Origin: Bdellovibrio sp.
GTDB lineage: Bacteria > Bdellovibrionota > Bdellovibrionia > Bdellovibrionales > Bdellovibrionaceae
Direction: 5' to 3'
NCBI GenBank assembly: GCA_017745015.1
Contig: JAGIAF010000096.1
Span: 1-10,868, forward strand
DNA length: 10,868 nucleotides
Shown here: in pieces, positions 1 to 6,360 of the stretch
How the letters are laid out: each line of letters begins with the position of its first letter
How positions within the stretch are numbered: position 1 is the stretch's first letter
Translations under genes and position numbers: made by a program
Notes under the pieces: model-generated
What the model saw: only the letters and a program-made list of their open reading frames with translations
What the model was told of the DNA's origin: nothing
Databases searched by the model: none

Positions 1-814
1 GAACGTGGTTCTAAATCTTCTTCAAGCTTCAGACTATGACGTAGAAAAAGCACAAAAAGGCGTTATCTACGTGGACGAGATCGATAAGATCTCTCGTAAG
101 TCTGAAAATCCATCTATCACGCGTGACGTGAGCGGTGAGGGTGTGCAACAGGCACTTCTAAAAATCCTAGAAGGTACTGTGGCAAATCTTCCACCAAAAG
201 GTGGTCGTAAACATCCACAACAAGAGTTCATCCAAGTAGATACGACGAACATTTTGTTCATCGTAGGTGGTGCGTTCGTTGGTTTGGATAAAATCATCGA
301 TAACAGAACTTCAAACAAAACAATGGGTATCGCAGCTGATATCCGCACATCTCAAGAAATTGAGAAGAGTGCCAACTTGCTTGCGAAAGTGGAGCCAGAT
401 GACTTGTCGAAGTTCGGGTTGATCCCAGAGTTCATCGGTCGTCTTCCAGCGATCGCGGTGTTGGGTCAATTGGATGAAGAAGCCTTGATGGATATCTTGG
501 TAAGACCAAAAAATGCGATCACTAAGCAATATCAAAAGCTCTTCTCGTTTGAGGGAGTTGAGTTGAAGTTTACGGATAAAGCTCTTCGTGCAGTCGCACA
601 AATGGCTCTGAAACGTAAAACGGGTGCTCGTGGTCTGCGCGGAGTTCTTGAGACGGCAATGCTCGACATCATGTACGACATTCCATCTAAAAATAACGTG
701 AAAGAAGTGATCATTGATGAAAACGTGATCAACGACGGCGGCGCTCCAATGCTTGTTTACAAGACAGAAGAAGAAATCAAAGCCGAAGAAGAAGCAAAAA
801 AGACCTCAGCTTAG
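1..814 (+). CDS. clpX: ATP-dependent Clp protease, ATP-binding subunit ClpX (5'-truncated by window)
   Basis: This is the C-terminal 270 or so residues of the AAA+ unfoldase that feeds substrates to the ClpP peptidase in the cytoplasm. The reading frame is open from the first full codon (position 2), so the start, zinc-binding domain, Walker A and GYVG pore loop lie before the window. Counting from the GTG at 5, visible motifs are Walker B with DEID (residues 24-27), the RKH pore loop (68-70), the arginine finger in FIGRLP (R146) and sensor 2 in GARGLR (R209). The 63-residue gap between R146 and R209 equals that between R307 and R370 of E. coli ClpX. The loop expected to dock on ClpP reads MGI (107-109) where E. 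coli has IGF. The tail is Glu/Lys-rich. clpP is not in the window and may lie upstream. Family assignment is very secure. Confidence 0.98.
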   Translation, partial: NVVLNLLQASDYDVEKAQKGVIYVDEIDKISRKSENPSITRDVSGEGVQQALLKILEGTVANLPPKGGRKHPQQEFIQVDTTNILFIVGGAFVGLDKIIDNRTSNKTMGIAADIRTSQEIEKSANLLAKVEPDDLSKFGLIPEFIGRLPAIAVLGQLDEEALMDILVRPKNAITKQYQKLFSFEGVELKFTDKALRAVAQMALKRKTGARGLRGVLETAMLDIMYDIPSKNNVKEVIIDENVINDGGAPMLVYKTEEEIKAEEEAKKTSA

Positions 815-831
815 AAGGTACGCCGTACCTT
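815..831. repeat. Perfect 7-bp inverted repeat directly after clpX
   Basis: AAGGTAC-GCC-GTACCTT begins on the base after the clpX stop codon. It could form a short hairpin in the clpX mRNA and is followed by TT then GGGGG, so it lacks the uridine run of a normal terminator. A strong terminator lies about 35 nt further on. It may be a dispersed palindrome, an mRNA-stabilising hairpin or chance. Confidence 0.5.
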
Positions 832-866
832 TTGGGGGTGCGGTGAGTTAATGTTGCTTAAATAGA

Positions 867-894
867 AACCCAGAGCCCAAGCTCTGGGTTTTTT
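867..894 (+). terminator. Rho-independent terminator of clpX, probably bidirectional
   Basis: A perfect 10-bp stem AACCCAGAGC / GCTCTGGGTT with loop CCAA is followed by six T (889-894). It sits between the convergent ends of clpX and the minus-strand gene ending at 916. Read on the minus strand the same stem is followed by TTTCTATTTA, a weaker but usable U-rich tail, so it probably ends both transcripts. Confidence 0.92.
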
Positions 895-915
895 ATTCAA
901 TCCTCAATCTAAATT

Positions 916-1365
916 CTAGCGGTCACGAATCACAAACGCTTTCAAGCGCACTGGTGCAAGCGAAGTTGTTACTGTCACATTCGCACCCTTGTCCAGATCC
1001 TCGAGCTGTGTACCCTTGTAGTCGATGTTAAAATCGATTTTCTTTGAGCGATCGTTTGGACAAGTGAAGACACCTTTAAAGTAGCGTCCGCCATCTGTAA
1101 GAATACCTAAATCGTTGTAGTAAGAGCTGTTTGTCATTTTGAAAGTACCCTGGCAAGTAGCATCGCGTTCGCCCGTATCTGGGTTGTAGCGGGTCACTTC
1201 GAACTCGTTCGAGTTCACGACATTGAACTTCAAGTATGCATGTTTGGGACCATAGTGGGCGTCAACTTTATAGCGGCCAATGATGTTTTCAGATGTTAGT
1301 GGGGTTGCAAAAGCCGACACGCTGCCAGCCAACATAAGAGCTAATGGTAAAACGAACTTCGTCAT
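916..1365 (-). CDS. Small exported protein of unknown function (149 aa)
   Basis: I do not recognise the family. The protein begins with a classical signal peptide: a Lys near the start, a hydrophobic stretch, and a likely SPase I cut after the AFA at residues 18-20. The mature part is about 128 residues, polar and beta-prone, with just two cysteines (71 and 102), which could form a disulfide in the periplasm or outside the cell. ATG at 1365 is preferred over an in-frame TTG three bases upstream because a perfect AGGAGG (1376-1371) sits five bases before the ATG and only two before the TTG. The gene lies downstream of and in the same direction as the kinase/regulator pair, 88 nt away, with its own possible promoter in the gap. 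It ends against the shared terminator after clpX. The call as a real gene is firm; function is unknown. Confidence 0.85.
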   Translation of the reverse strand: MTKFVLPLALMLAGSVSAFATPLTSENIIGRYKVDAHYGPKHAYLKFNVVNSNEFEVTRYNPDTGERDATCQGTFKMTNSSYYNDLGILTDGGRYFKGVFTCPNDRSKKIDFNIDYKGTQLEDLDKGANVTVTTSLAPVRLKAFVIRDR

Positions 1366-1370
1366 CAAAT

Positions 1371-1376
1371 CCTCCT
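1371..1376 (-). promoter_or_regulatory. Ribosome binding site deciding the start of the 149-aa exported protein
   Basis: The minus strand reads AGGAGG, then ATTTG, then ATG. The five-base spacing fits ATG at 1365 and argues against the TTG at 1368. Confidence 0.8.
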
Positions 1377-1400
1377 CTAAGCGATAATTCGCAATGAGGT

Positions 1401-1430
1401 TTTATACGAAGAATTCTTTTTGAAGACCAA
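1401..1430 (-). promoter_or_regulatory. Candidate sigma70-type promoter for the small exported protein
   Basis: On the minus strand TTGGTC (1430-1425) and TATAAA (1406-1401) are separated by 18 bases. The -10 is good and the -35 keeps only TTG. The spacer contains the perfect palindrome AAGAATTCTT (1409-1418). It lies between the response regulator stop and the exported-protein start, so that gene may be transcribed independently of the two-component pair. This is pattern matching by eye only. Confidence 0.35.
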
Positions 1431-1453
1431 AGTAAAATGGGAAGTGCGTAGAA

Positions 1454-1843
1454 CTACAAAGAAAGATTCAGATCGGTTTTCAAGGCCTCACCAAGGGCAT
1501 TGAAATCAACCGGTTTGCTTAAGAAACGTTGCGCGCCCAACTGTTCCGCGCGATTCCGGAACTCTGAAGATTCGTAGGCGCTGATCATATAGAACGGAAC
1601 TTTGGGATTGAGCTTGCGAACTTCTTGTAGAAGTTCAAAGCCATCCATTTCGGGCATATTGATGTCTGACAAAATAAGATCAACTGGAGGAGTGTCTTCG
1701 CGGCGTAGGTAGTTCAAGCAATCCACAGCACTCAAGAAGGAGACCAATTTAAGGTCCCCAAGCGAGGCAAAGAACTTTTTGAACTTCAACTTATAAAGCA
1801 GATGCGTGTCTGCTTCATCGTCGACTATCACTATGTGAATCAT
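1454..1843 (-). CDS. Stand-alone response regulator receiver domain protein (CheY-like, 129 aa)
   Basis: This is a single receiver domain with no output domain. Numbered from ATG at 1843, it shows the acidic pair D8-D9, the phospho-acceptor D60 in LILSDINMPEMDG, the switch serine S88 in MISA and the conserved K110 in LSKP. Such proteins are phosphorylated by a partner histidine kinase and act through protein contacts, as phospho-relay intermediates or as phosphate sinks. The upstream kinase gene ends at TGA within ATGA, so the two share four bases and are probably translationally coupled. That makes the kinase the likely partner. A longer in-frame version starting at 1894 would overlap the kinase by over 50 bases and add residues before beta-strand 1 that are not part of the fold, so it is rejected. 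The downstream target is unknown. Confidence 0.93.
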   Translation of the reverse strand: MIHIVIVDDEADTHLLYKLKFKKFFASLGDLKLVSFLSAVDCLNYLRREDTPPVDLILSDINMPEMDGFELLQEVRKLNPKVPFYMISAYESSEFRNRAEQLGAQRFLSKPVDFNALGEALKTDLNLSL

Positions 1844-3363
1844 GTATGAATTCTTTCGTGCACCATCGGGATAGACATCACAAATTCGGTCCACTGACCG
1901 AACTCACTGGAGTACTTTAAAGTACCTCCATGCTTCTGGGCAATGTTAAATGCGACAGTGAGGCCTAGACCTGCTCCTTCGCCCGGCGCTTTGGTCGTCA
2001 AGAACGGATCAAAGACCTTTTCACCCAAAATTGCAGGAATGCCAATACCGTTGTCACGAATAGAAATTTCAACATTGTCCCCGCGCACAGCGGTAGAAAT
2101 TGTCAGTTCGGGTTCGAAACCTTTTTCGGTCAAAACTTTTTTCTCTAGGGCATGAATGGCGTTATCGATAATGTTCGATAATGCTCTCAAAAGTGAAATC
2201 GAATAAGCTTGTGCTTGTACCGAGTCACCCAGGCGATAAGTCACCTTCGGCGGAATGTAGCTGGAGCCCAAGGCGCGGTTGGAGATCGTTTGTTGATAAG
2301 CTTTCTTTACGATCTCGTTGATGTCCGTTGTTTCGAGGATGTCACTGTCATAGCCTGACAAGATCTGCATAGAGCGAACGATCTGGTCGATACGTTGACT
2401 GTGTTTTAATACCACGCGGCTGATCTCGCGAATCTCCTCAGTGTCCTCGGACTCTGTCAAAAGCTCAGAGAAGTTCAATACGAAGTTCAGTGGGTTACGA
2501 ATTTCGTGAGCGACGGACGCAGTCAAGCTACCGAGGGACGCCAATTTTTCTTGCGCCACCAACGTTGCTTGCATACGTTTGATCTGGAACATGGCTTTTT
2601 CCAGGCTCTGATTCTTAGTCGTCAATTCGCGCGTGCGATCAGTAACTTTTTGTTCAAGGGCCTGATTCAAAAGAGCCAATTGTTTATTGGCTTCGACCAA
2701 TTCTATTTTAAATTTATTAATCGAGTCGACGAGGATATCGAGCTCATCTTTTTCCTCATGACGAGGGCGATTGAGCCGTAGATCCACAGCGTCCTTGGGA
2801 TGAGACTTCAAGTGCTCGGCAATATGCTTAATGTGCACAACCACAATGCGATTAAAGATAAAGTACAAGCAAAAGACAACGACCAGAGTCTTAGCGGCCT
2901 GTCGGATGAAAATCCAAATCGCCTCGTGGAAGTATTTCTCACGTAGATTTCTGACATCGAGTTCAACATCCAAAGTTCCTAGAACTTCGTTGGTGTTCTT
3001 GTGAAGAATCTCAAAGCGACGATGACTTTCCTCAGCGGGGTCCGTCTTACCGATTTCGTAGATAGTTTTGTTGTCGGCCATGAGCTTGAGATAGCTCACA
3101 CCTTGCAGACGACTAAGACCATCCAATTGAATCTCCAAAAGACGAGTGTCGTAAGACCACAAGTGCTCGGCCATGGAATCCAAGTATGAATTTTTGATGA
3201 TGGAGAAGTTGTTCTGCAACTTATCGAAGTCTTTTTGATAATCCAAAATGAGTTGCGCCGCCGTTAATAATAACGTCGCGAAGGAACTGACAGCCCAAGT
3301 TGCGATAAGTAGCTTGAGACTCAGAGAGTTGGTGCGAACCCAGTTGGAATCATTGCGTGTCAC
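1840..3363 (-). CDS. Membrane-bound sensor histidine kinase
   Basis: This is a two-component kinase of about 507 residues. In the numbering that starts at the alternative TTG (3381), a first membrane helix spans about 22-46, followed by a periplasmic sensor segment of about 105 residues with no recognised fold, then a second helix at about 155-180. Next come a HAMP-like linker, a coiled coil (about 222-280) and the dimerisation domain with H-box SVAHEIRNP, where H292 is the expected phosphorylation site. The ATPase domain follows, with N-box NIIDNAIHAL (N407), G1 box RDNGIGIP (D443), an F-box around DPF and G2 box GAGLGL. It is a full active kinase by motifs and is coupled to the receiver gene through ATGA. 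The start is uncertain: neither GTG 3363 nor TTG 3381 has a good ribosome site. GTG is chosen because a weak GATAAG lies six bases before it. Confidence 0.93.
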   Translation of the reverse strand: MTRNDSNWVRTNSLSLKLLIATWAVSSFATLLLTAAQLILDYQKDFDKLQNNFSIIKNSYLDSMAEHLWSYDTRLLEIQLDGLSRLQGVSYLKLMADNKTIYEIGKTDPAEESHRRFEILHKNTNEVLGTLDVELDVRNLREKYFHEAIWIFIRQAAKTLVVVFCLYFIFNRIVVVHIKHIAEHLKSHPKDAVDLRLNRPRHEEKDELDILVDSINKFKIELVEANKQLALLNQALEQKVTDRTRELTTKNQSLEKAMFQIKRMQATLVAQEKLASLGSLTASVAHEIRNPLNFVLNFSELLTESEDTEEIREISRVVLKHSQRIDQIVRSMQILSGYDSDILETTDINEIVKKAYQQTISNRALGSSYIPPKVTYRLGDSVQAQAYSISLLRALSNIIDNAIHALEKKVLTEKGFEPELTISTAVRGDNVEISIRDNGIGIPAILGEKVFDPFLTTKAPGEGAGLGLTVAFNIAQKHGGTLKYSSEFGQWTEFVMSIPMVHERIHT

Positions 3364-3364
3364 A

Positions 3365-3381
3365 TTGCACTTATCGTGCAA
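3365..3381. repeat. Operator-like inverted repeat at the kinase start (copy 1)
   Basis: TTGCAC-N5-GTGCAA lies immediately upstream of the GTG start of the kinase and overlaps the alternative TTG start. It shares CGTGCAAAT exactly with a second palindrome near 3505. It could be a binding site for a dimeric regulator or, in the kinase mRNA, a hairpin next to the initiation codon. Confidence 0.5.
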
Positions 3382-3486
3382 ATTGCGGAAAAAAGGGACG
3401 AAAATCTTTATTTGCGGTATTACAATTAGGAAAGGATCTCATTTTCAGTCGAAAATAGGAAAAATTATCGAGACGTATTACTGCGG

Positions 3487-3516
3487 CTTATTTTGCACAA
3501 AAAACGTGCAAATAAG
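3487..3516. repeat. Operator-like inverted repeat / hairpin between kinase and lon (copy 2)
   Basis: The left arm CTTATTTTGCAC and right arm GTGCAAATAAG pair over 11 bp with one unpaired T, around the spacer AAAAAAC. The core TTTGCAC-N7-GTGCAAA repeats the motif at 3365-3381 with two more spacer bases. It has no U-tract on the plus strand. On the minus strand the T run lies inside the loop, so it does not look like a terminator. A regulatory operator is the simplest reading. Confidence 0.5.
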
Positions 3517-3680
3517 ACCACTGGCAAGGACCAGACTTCTTTTTTTCCCTCACATATTTACTTCCCAGCAATCGTTACCATAGTTAAGCTTAGGATAGGC
3601 TTCGCGAAGGTTTTTAATGGAATATTAACCTGAATGAAGATCCTCTTGTGTCCTAATACGCAAGAAGCTCGTTAACCCAA

Positions 3681-3686
3681 GGGAGG
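3681..3686 (+). promoter_or_regulatory. Ribosome binding site of lon
   Basis: GGGAGG lies eight bases before ATG 3695 within a longer purine run (GGGAGGGAGAGGAT). It fixes the start of lon. Confidence 0.8.
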
Positions 3687-3694
3687 GAGAGGAT

Positions 3695-6202
3695 ATGAGC
3701 GAGGGAAAAGTACAACAACTACCGCTTTTGCCCCTAAGAGACCTCATCATTTTTCCACATATGATGATGCCTCTGTTTGTAGGTCGCGAAAAGAGCATTA
3801 ATGCTCTCGAAGAAGCGATGAGCAAACAAACCGACATCGTTTTGGCAGCTCAAAAAGACGCTAAAACAAACAATCCCGAGCCTAAGGATATCTTCGCGAT
3901 CGGTACTGTAGGTACGATCATCCAGCTCTTGCGTTTGCCAGATGGAACTGTGAAGGTTTTGGTTGAGGGTAAACGTCGCGTAAAGATTAAGAATTTCGTA
4001 AACAACGAGAACTTCTTCACAGTAGCTGTTGAGGCCCTTGATGAAGATCCAACGAACATCGTAGAGGCAGCGGCCCTAGTTCGTTCCGTTAAAACGACGT
4101 TCGAGACTTACGTAAAACTCAACAAGCGTATCCCACCAGAAATCTTGATGCGTGTATCAACGATTGAGAATCCAGGTGAGCTTGCTGACATCATCGTAGC
4201 TCAATTGAATTTGAAACTTGAAGACAAACAAGCGGTCCTTGAGATCATTGATCCAAGCAAGCGTTTGGAACATTTGTTGAACTTGATGACGGGCGAGATC
4301 GAAATTCTTGAAGTAGAGAAAAAGATCCGCACTCGCGTGAAGAAACAAATGGAGCGCTCTCAAAAAGAGTACTACTTGAATGAGCAAATGCAGGCCATTC
4401 AAAAAGAACTTGGAGAGAAAGACGACTACCAAGCTGAGCTTCAAGATCTTGAGATTAAGTGTAAAAACAAAAAAATGTCTCAAGAAGCTAAAGACAAGGT
4501 GATGAAAGAGATCAAGAAATTGAAATTGATGTCACCAATGTCCGCTGAAGCGACTGTGGTTCGTAATTACATCGACTGGATCTTGTCTCTTCCATGGGCT
4601 GATTACTCTGAAGAGAAGCATGACCTTAAAAATGCTCAGAAGATCTTGGACGACGAGCACTATGGTTTGGAAAAAGTTAAAGATCGTATCCTTGAGTACC
4701 TAGCTGTTCTTTCGATTTCGAAAGACATGAAAGGCCCTATCTTGTGCCTTGCAGGTCCTCCAGGGGTTGGTAAAACGTCTTTGGCGAAATCTATCGCTGA
4801 ATCTTTGAATCGTTCTTTCGCACGTATCTCTTTGGGTGGCGTGAGAGACGAAGCTGAGATCCGCGGTCACAGAAAAACATACGTTGGTGCGATGCCAGGT
4901 AAAATCATCCAAGCTTTGCGCAAGGTTGATAAAGGCAATCCGCTAGTTCTTCTGGATGAAATCGACAAAATGGCGAATGACTTCAGAGGGGACCCTTCAG
5001 CAGCGATGCTTGAAGTTTTGGATCCTGAACAGAACGCGACTTTCCAAGATCACTACTTGGAAGTTGAGTACGATCTTTCAAAAGTGATGTTCATTGCGAC
5101 GGCGAACAGCCTCCATACAATTCCTAGACCTCTTTTGGATCGTATGGAAATCATCCAGCTTGAAGGTTATATCGAGCAGGAGAAATTCAACATCGCGAAG
5201 AACTACCTGGTTCCAAAACAATTGGAAAACCATGGTTTGAAAGAATACAAAGTAACTGTAAAAGATGACACGATTCGCGACATCATCCGTTACTACACTC
5301 GCGAAGCCGGCGTTCGTAATTTGGAAAGACAAATTGCAAATGTTTGCCGTAAGGTAGCAAAAGATATCGTGATGGGTGAAACAGTTGAGAACTTTAAAGC
5401 AGAAGGCACTGGTAAGAAAACAGCTGCTGCTGCGAAAAAAGGTGCGAAAACTGCAACTGCATCTAAGAAAACCGAGAAAAAATCTGACGGTTACGTTGTA
5501 ACTCCTCAGAAATTGGTAGATTTGTTGGGTGGCCACAAGTTCAAATTCGGTCAAATCGAATCTGAGAACGAAATCGGTCTCACAAACGGTATGGCTTGGA
5601 CAGAAGTTGGCGGTGACTTGTTGGCAGTTGAAGTGAGCGTGGTACCTGGTAAAGGTAAGTTCACAGTGACGGGTCAACTGGGCGATGTGATGAAAGAGTC
5701 TTGTGCGGCAGCGATGAGCTACGTACGTTCAAGAGGTCCTTTGTTCGGTTTGGATAAAGAATACTTCTCGAATATCGACGTGCACATCCATTTGCCAGAA
5801 GGCGCTGTTCCTAAAGACGGTCCTTCAGCTGGTATCGCTTTGACGACTTCGATTGTATCCGCAATCACGAAGATTCCTGTAAAACGCACAGTTGCGATGA
5901 CAGGTGAAGTATCTCTTCGTGGCCGTGTGATGGCGATCGGTGGTTTGAAAGAGAAGACTTTGGCCGCTCACCGTGGCGGTATCAAGATGATCATCTGTCC
6001 TAAAGAGAATGAAAAAGATCTTAAGGACATCCCTAAGGAAGTGATGAAAGACTTGAAAGTCGTTCTTGTAGACCACGTGGATCAAGTGTTGATCAATGCT
6101 TTGGACGTTAAAAATCCAAAAGAGATCTTCAAAATCCAAAAAGAGTCAGAGTTTGGCATCAAGGCTCAGTACCAAGGCCAACAAAACGTGGCACACCACT
6201 AA
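3695..6202 (+). CDS. lon: ATP-dependent protease Lon (LonA type), 835 aa
   Basis: Lon is a cytoplasmic homohexameric AAA+ serine protease that degrades misfolded and selected regulatory proteins. The N-terminal substrate domain covers about 8-200 and begins with the typical LPLLPLRDLIIFP, followed by a coiled-coil-rich segment (about 205-300). The ATPase has Walker A GPPGVGKT (354-361), Walker B LVLLDE (417-422), sensor 1 N471, arginine finger R483 and sensor 2 R541. The protease domain has catalytic S711 in PKDGPSAG and K754 in GGLKEK, 43 residues apart as in E. coli (S679/K722). Sensor 2 is in register with E. coli (R542) but the serine is 32 residues later. A Lys/Ala/Thr-rich linker (about 565-597) therefore lies between ATPase and protease. 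The C-terminus extends about 19 residues beyond E. coli. The gene stands alone with a strong ribosome site and its own terminator. Confidence 0.98.
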   Translation: MSEGKVQQLPLLPLRDLIIFPHMMMPLFVGREKSINALEEAMSKQTDIVLAAQKDAKTNNPEPKDIFAIGTVGTIIQLLRLPDGTVKVLVEGKRRVKIKNFVNNENFFTVAVEALDEDPTNIVEAAALVRSVKTTFETYVKLNKRIPPEILMRVSTIENPGELADIIVAQLNLKLEDKQAVLEIIDPSKRLEHLLNLMTGEIEILEVEKKIRTRVKKQMERSQKEYYLNEQMQAIQKELGEKDDYQAELQDLEIKCKNKKMSQEAKDKVMKEIKKLKLMSPMSAEATVVRNYIDWILSLPWADYSEEKHDLKNAQKILDDEHYGLEKVKDRILEYLAVLSISKDMKGPILCLAGPPGVGKTSLAKSIAESLNRSFARISLGGVRDEAEIRGHRKTYVGAMPGKIIQALRKVDKGNPLVLLDEIDKMANDFRGDPSAAMLEVLDPEQNATFQDHYLEVEYDLSKVMFIATANSLHTIPRPLLDRMEIIQLEGYIEQEKFNIAKNYLVPKQLENHGLKEYKVTVKDDTIRDIIRYYTREAGVRNLERQIANVCRKVAKDIVMGETVENFKAEGTGKKTAAAAKKGAKTATASKKTEKKSDGYVVTPQKLVDLLGGHKFKFGQIESENEIGLTNGMAWTEVGGDLLAVEVSVVPGKGKFTVTGQLGDVMKESCAAAMSYVRSRGPLFGLDKEYFSNIDVHIHLPEGAVPKDGPSAGIALTTSIVSAITKIPVKRTVAMTGEVSLRGRVMAIGGLKEKTLAAHRGGIKMIICPKENEKDLKDIPKEVMKDLKVVLVDHVDQVLINALDVKNPKEIFKIQKESEFGIKAQYQGQQNVAHH

Positions 6203-6221
6203 GCCTCACAAAGGAAAATTC

Positions 6222-6253
6222 AAAAAGGCCGGTAGAAATACCGGCCTTTTTTT
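6222..6253 (+). terminator. Rho-independent terminator of lon
   Basis: A 13-bp perfect stem (AAAAAGGCCGGTA / TACCGGCCTTTTT) is closed by a GAAA tetraloop and runs into seven T (6247-6253). It begins 20 bases after the lon stop. Confidence 0.95.
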
Positions 6254-6320
6254 GTGCCTGCCATCTACTTCGACAAAGTCGAAGTGCAAAACAGCTTTTC
6301 GGAAAAGGTGCCTGCTTCTT
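6254..6320. repeat. Cluster of short palindromes and GTGCCTGC repeats between lon and the transporter
   Basis: Three short structures lie close together. ACTTCGAC-AAA-GTCGAAGT (6267-6285) is a perfect 8-bp inverted repeat. CTTTT-CGG-AAAAG (6296-6307 region) is a smaller one. GTGCCTGC occurs twice (6256-region and 6308-6315), the first as GTGCCTGCCATCTAC directly after the T run of the lon terminator. A 12/15 match to this 15-mer follows the tRNA terminator at 9295-9309. These may be copies of a dispersed intergenic element; nothing in them is coding. Confidence 0.4.
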
Positions 6321-6323
6321 TTT

Positions 6324-6352
6324 TTGCGTATCATTGCGTTAGTCCGTATAGT
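6324..6352 (+). promoter_or_regulatory. Candidate promoter of the transporter gene, implying a nearly leaderless mRNA
   Basis: TTGCGT (6324-6329) and TATAGT (6347-6352) are 17 bases apart. The -10 matches consensus at five of six positions. Transcription would begin about 6358-6361, at or next to the ATG at 6361, which has no clear Shine-Dalgarno sequence. Confidence 0.5.
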
Positions 6353-6360
6353 GGACCTCT

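Larger units (their letters stand above)
3364..3694. other. Divergent intergenic region between kinase and lon (331 nt)
   Basis: This stretch is AT-rich with no credible coding sequence. It holds two TTGCAC...GTGCAA palindromes (3365-3381 and around 3487-3516), a third partial match CTTTATTTGCGG near 3406, a 10-bp palindrome CTTCGCGAAG (3600-3609) and the lon ribosome binding site. I looked for a heat-shock promoter (CTTGAAA with CCCAT-like -10) and a CIRCE element in front of lon and saw neither. No convincing sigma70 promoter was found for either gene, although both must start here. The long leader in front of lon (about 100-200 nt from the palindromes) leaves room for regulation. Confidence 0.6.

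Noticed and set aside
1844..1894. N-terminal extension of the receiver-domain protein
   Set aside because: It precedes beta-strand 1 of the fold, overlaps the kinase coding region, and the ATGA junction at 1840-1843 gives a natural start.
3248..3583. 111-codon plus-strand open frame crossing the kinase start and intergenic region
   Set aside because: It overlaps the kinase N-terminus in antisense, has no ribosome site, and spans the palindromes; no sign of coding.
3364..3694. Heat-shock (sigma32) promoter or CIRCE element upstream of lon
   Set aside because: No CTTGAAA with a matching -10 and no TTAGCACTC-N9-GAGTGCTAA were found on inspection.
5078..5677. 199-codon open frame antisense to lon
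   Set aside because: It lies entirely opposite a certain Lon coding region, has Phe/Cys-rich, unstructured composition and no ribosome site; it is a shadow of lon codon use.
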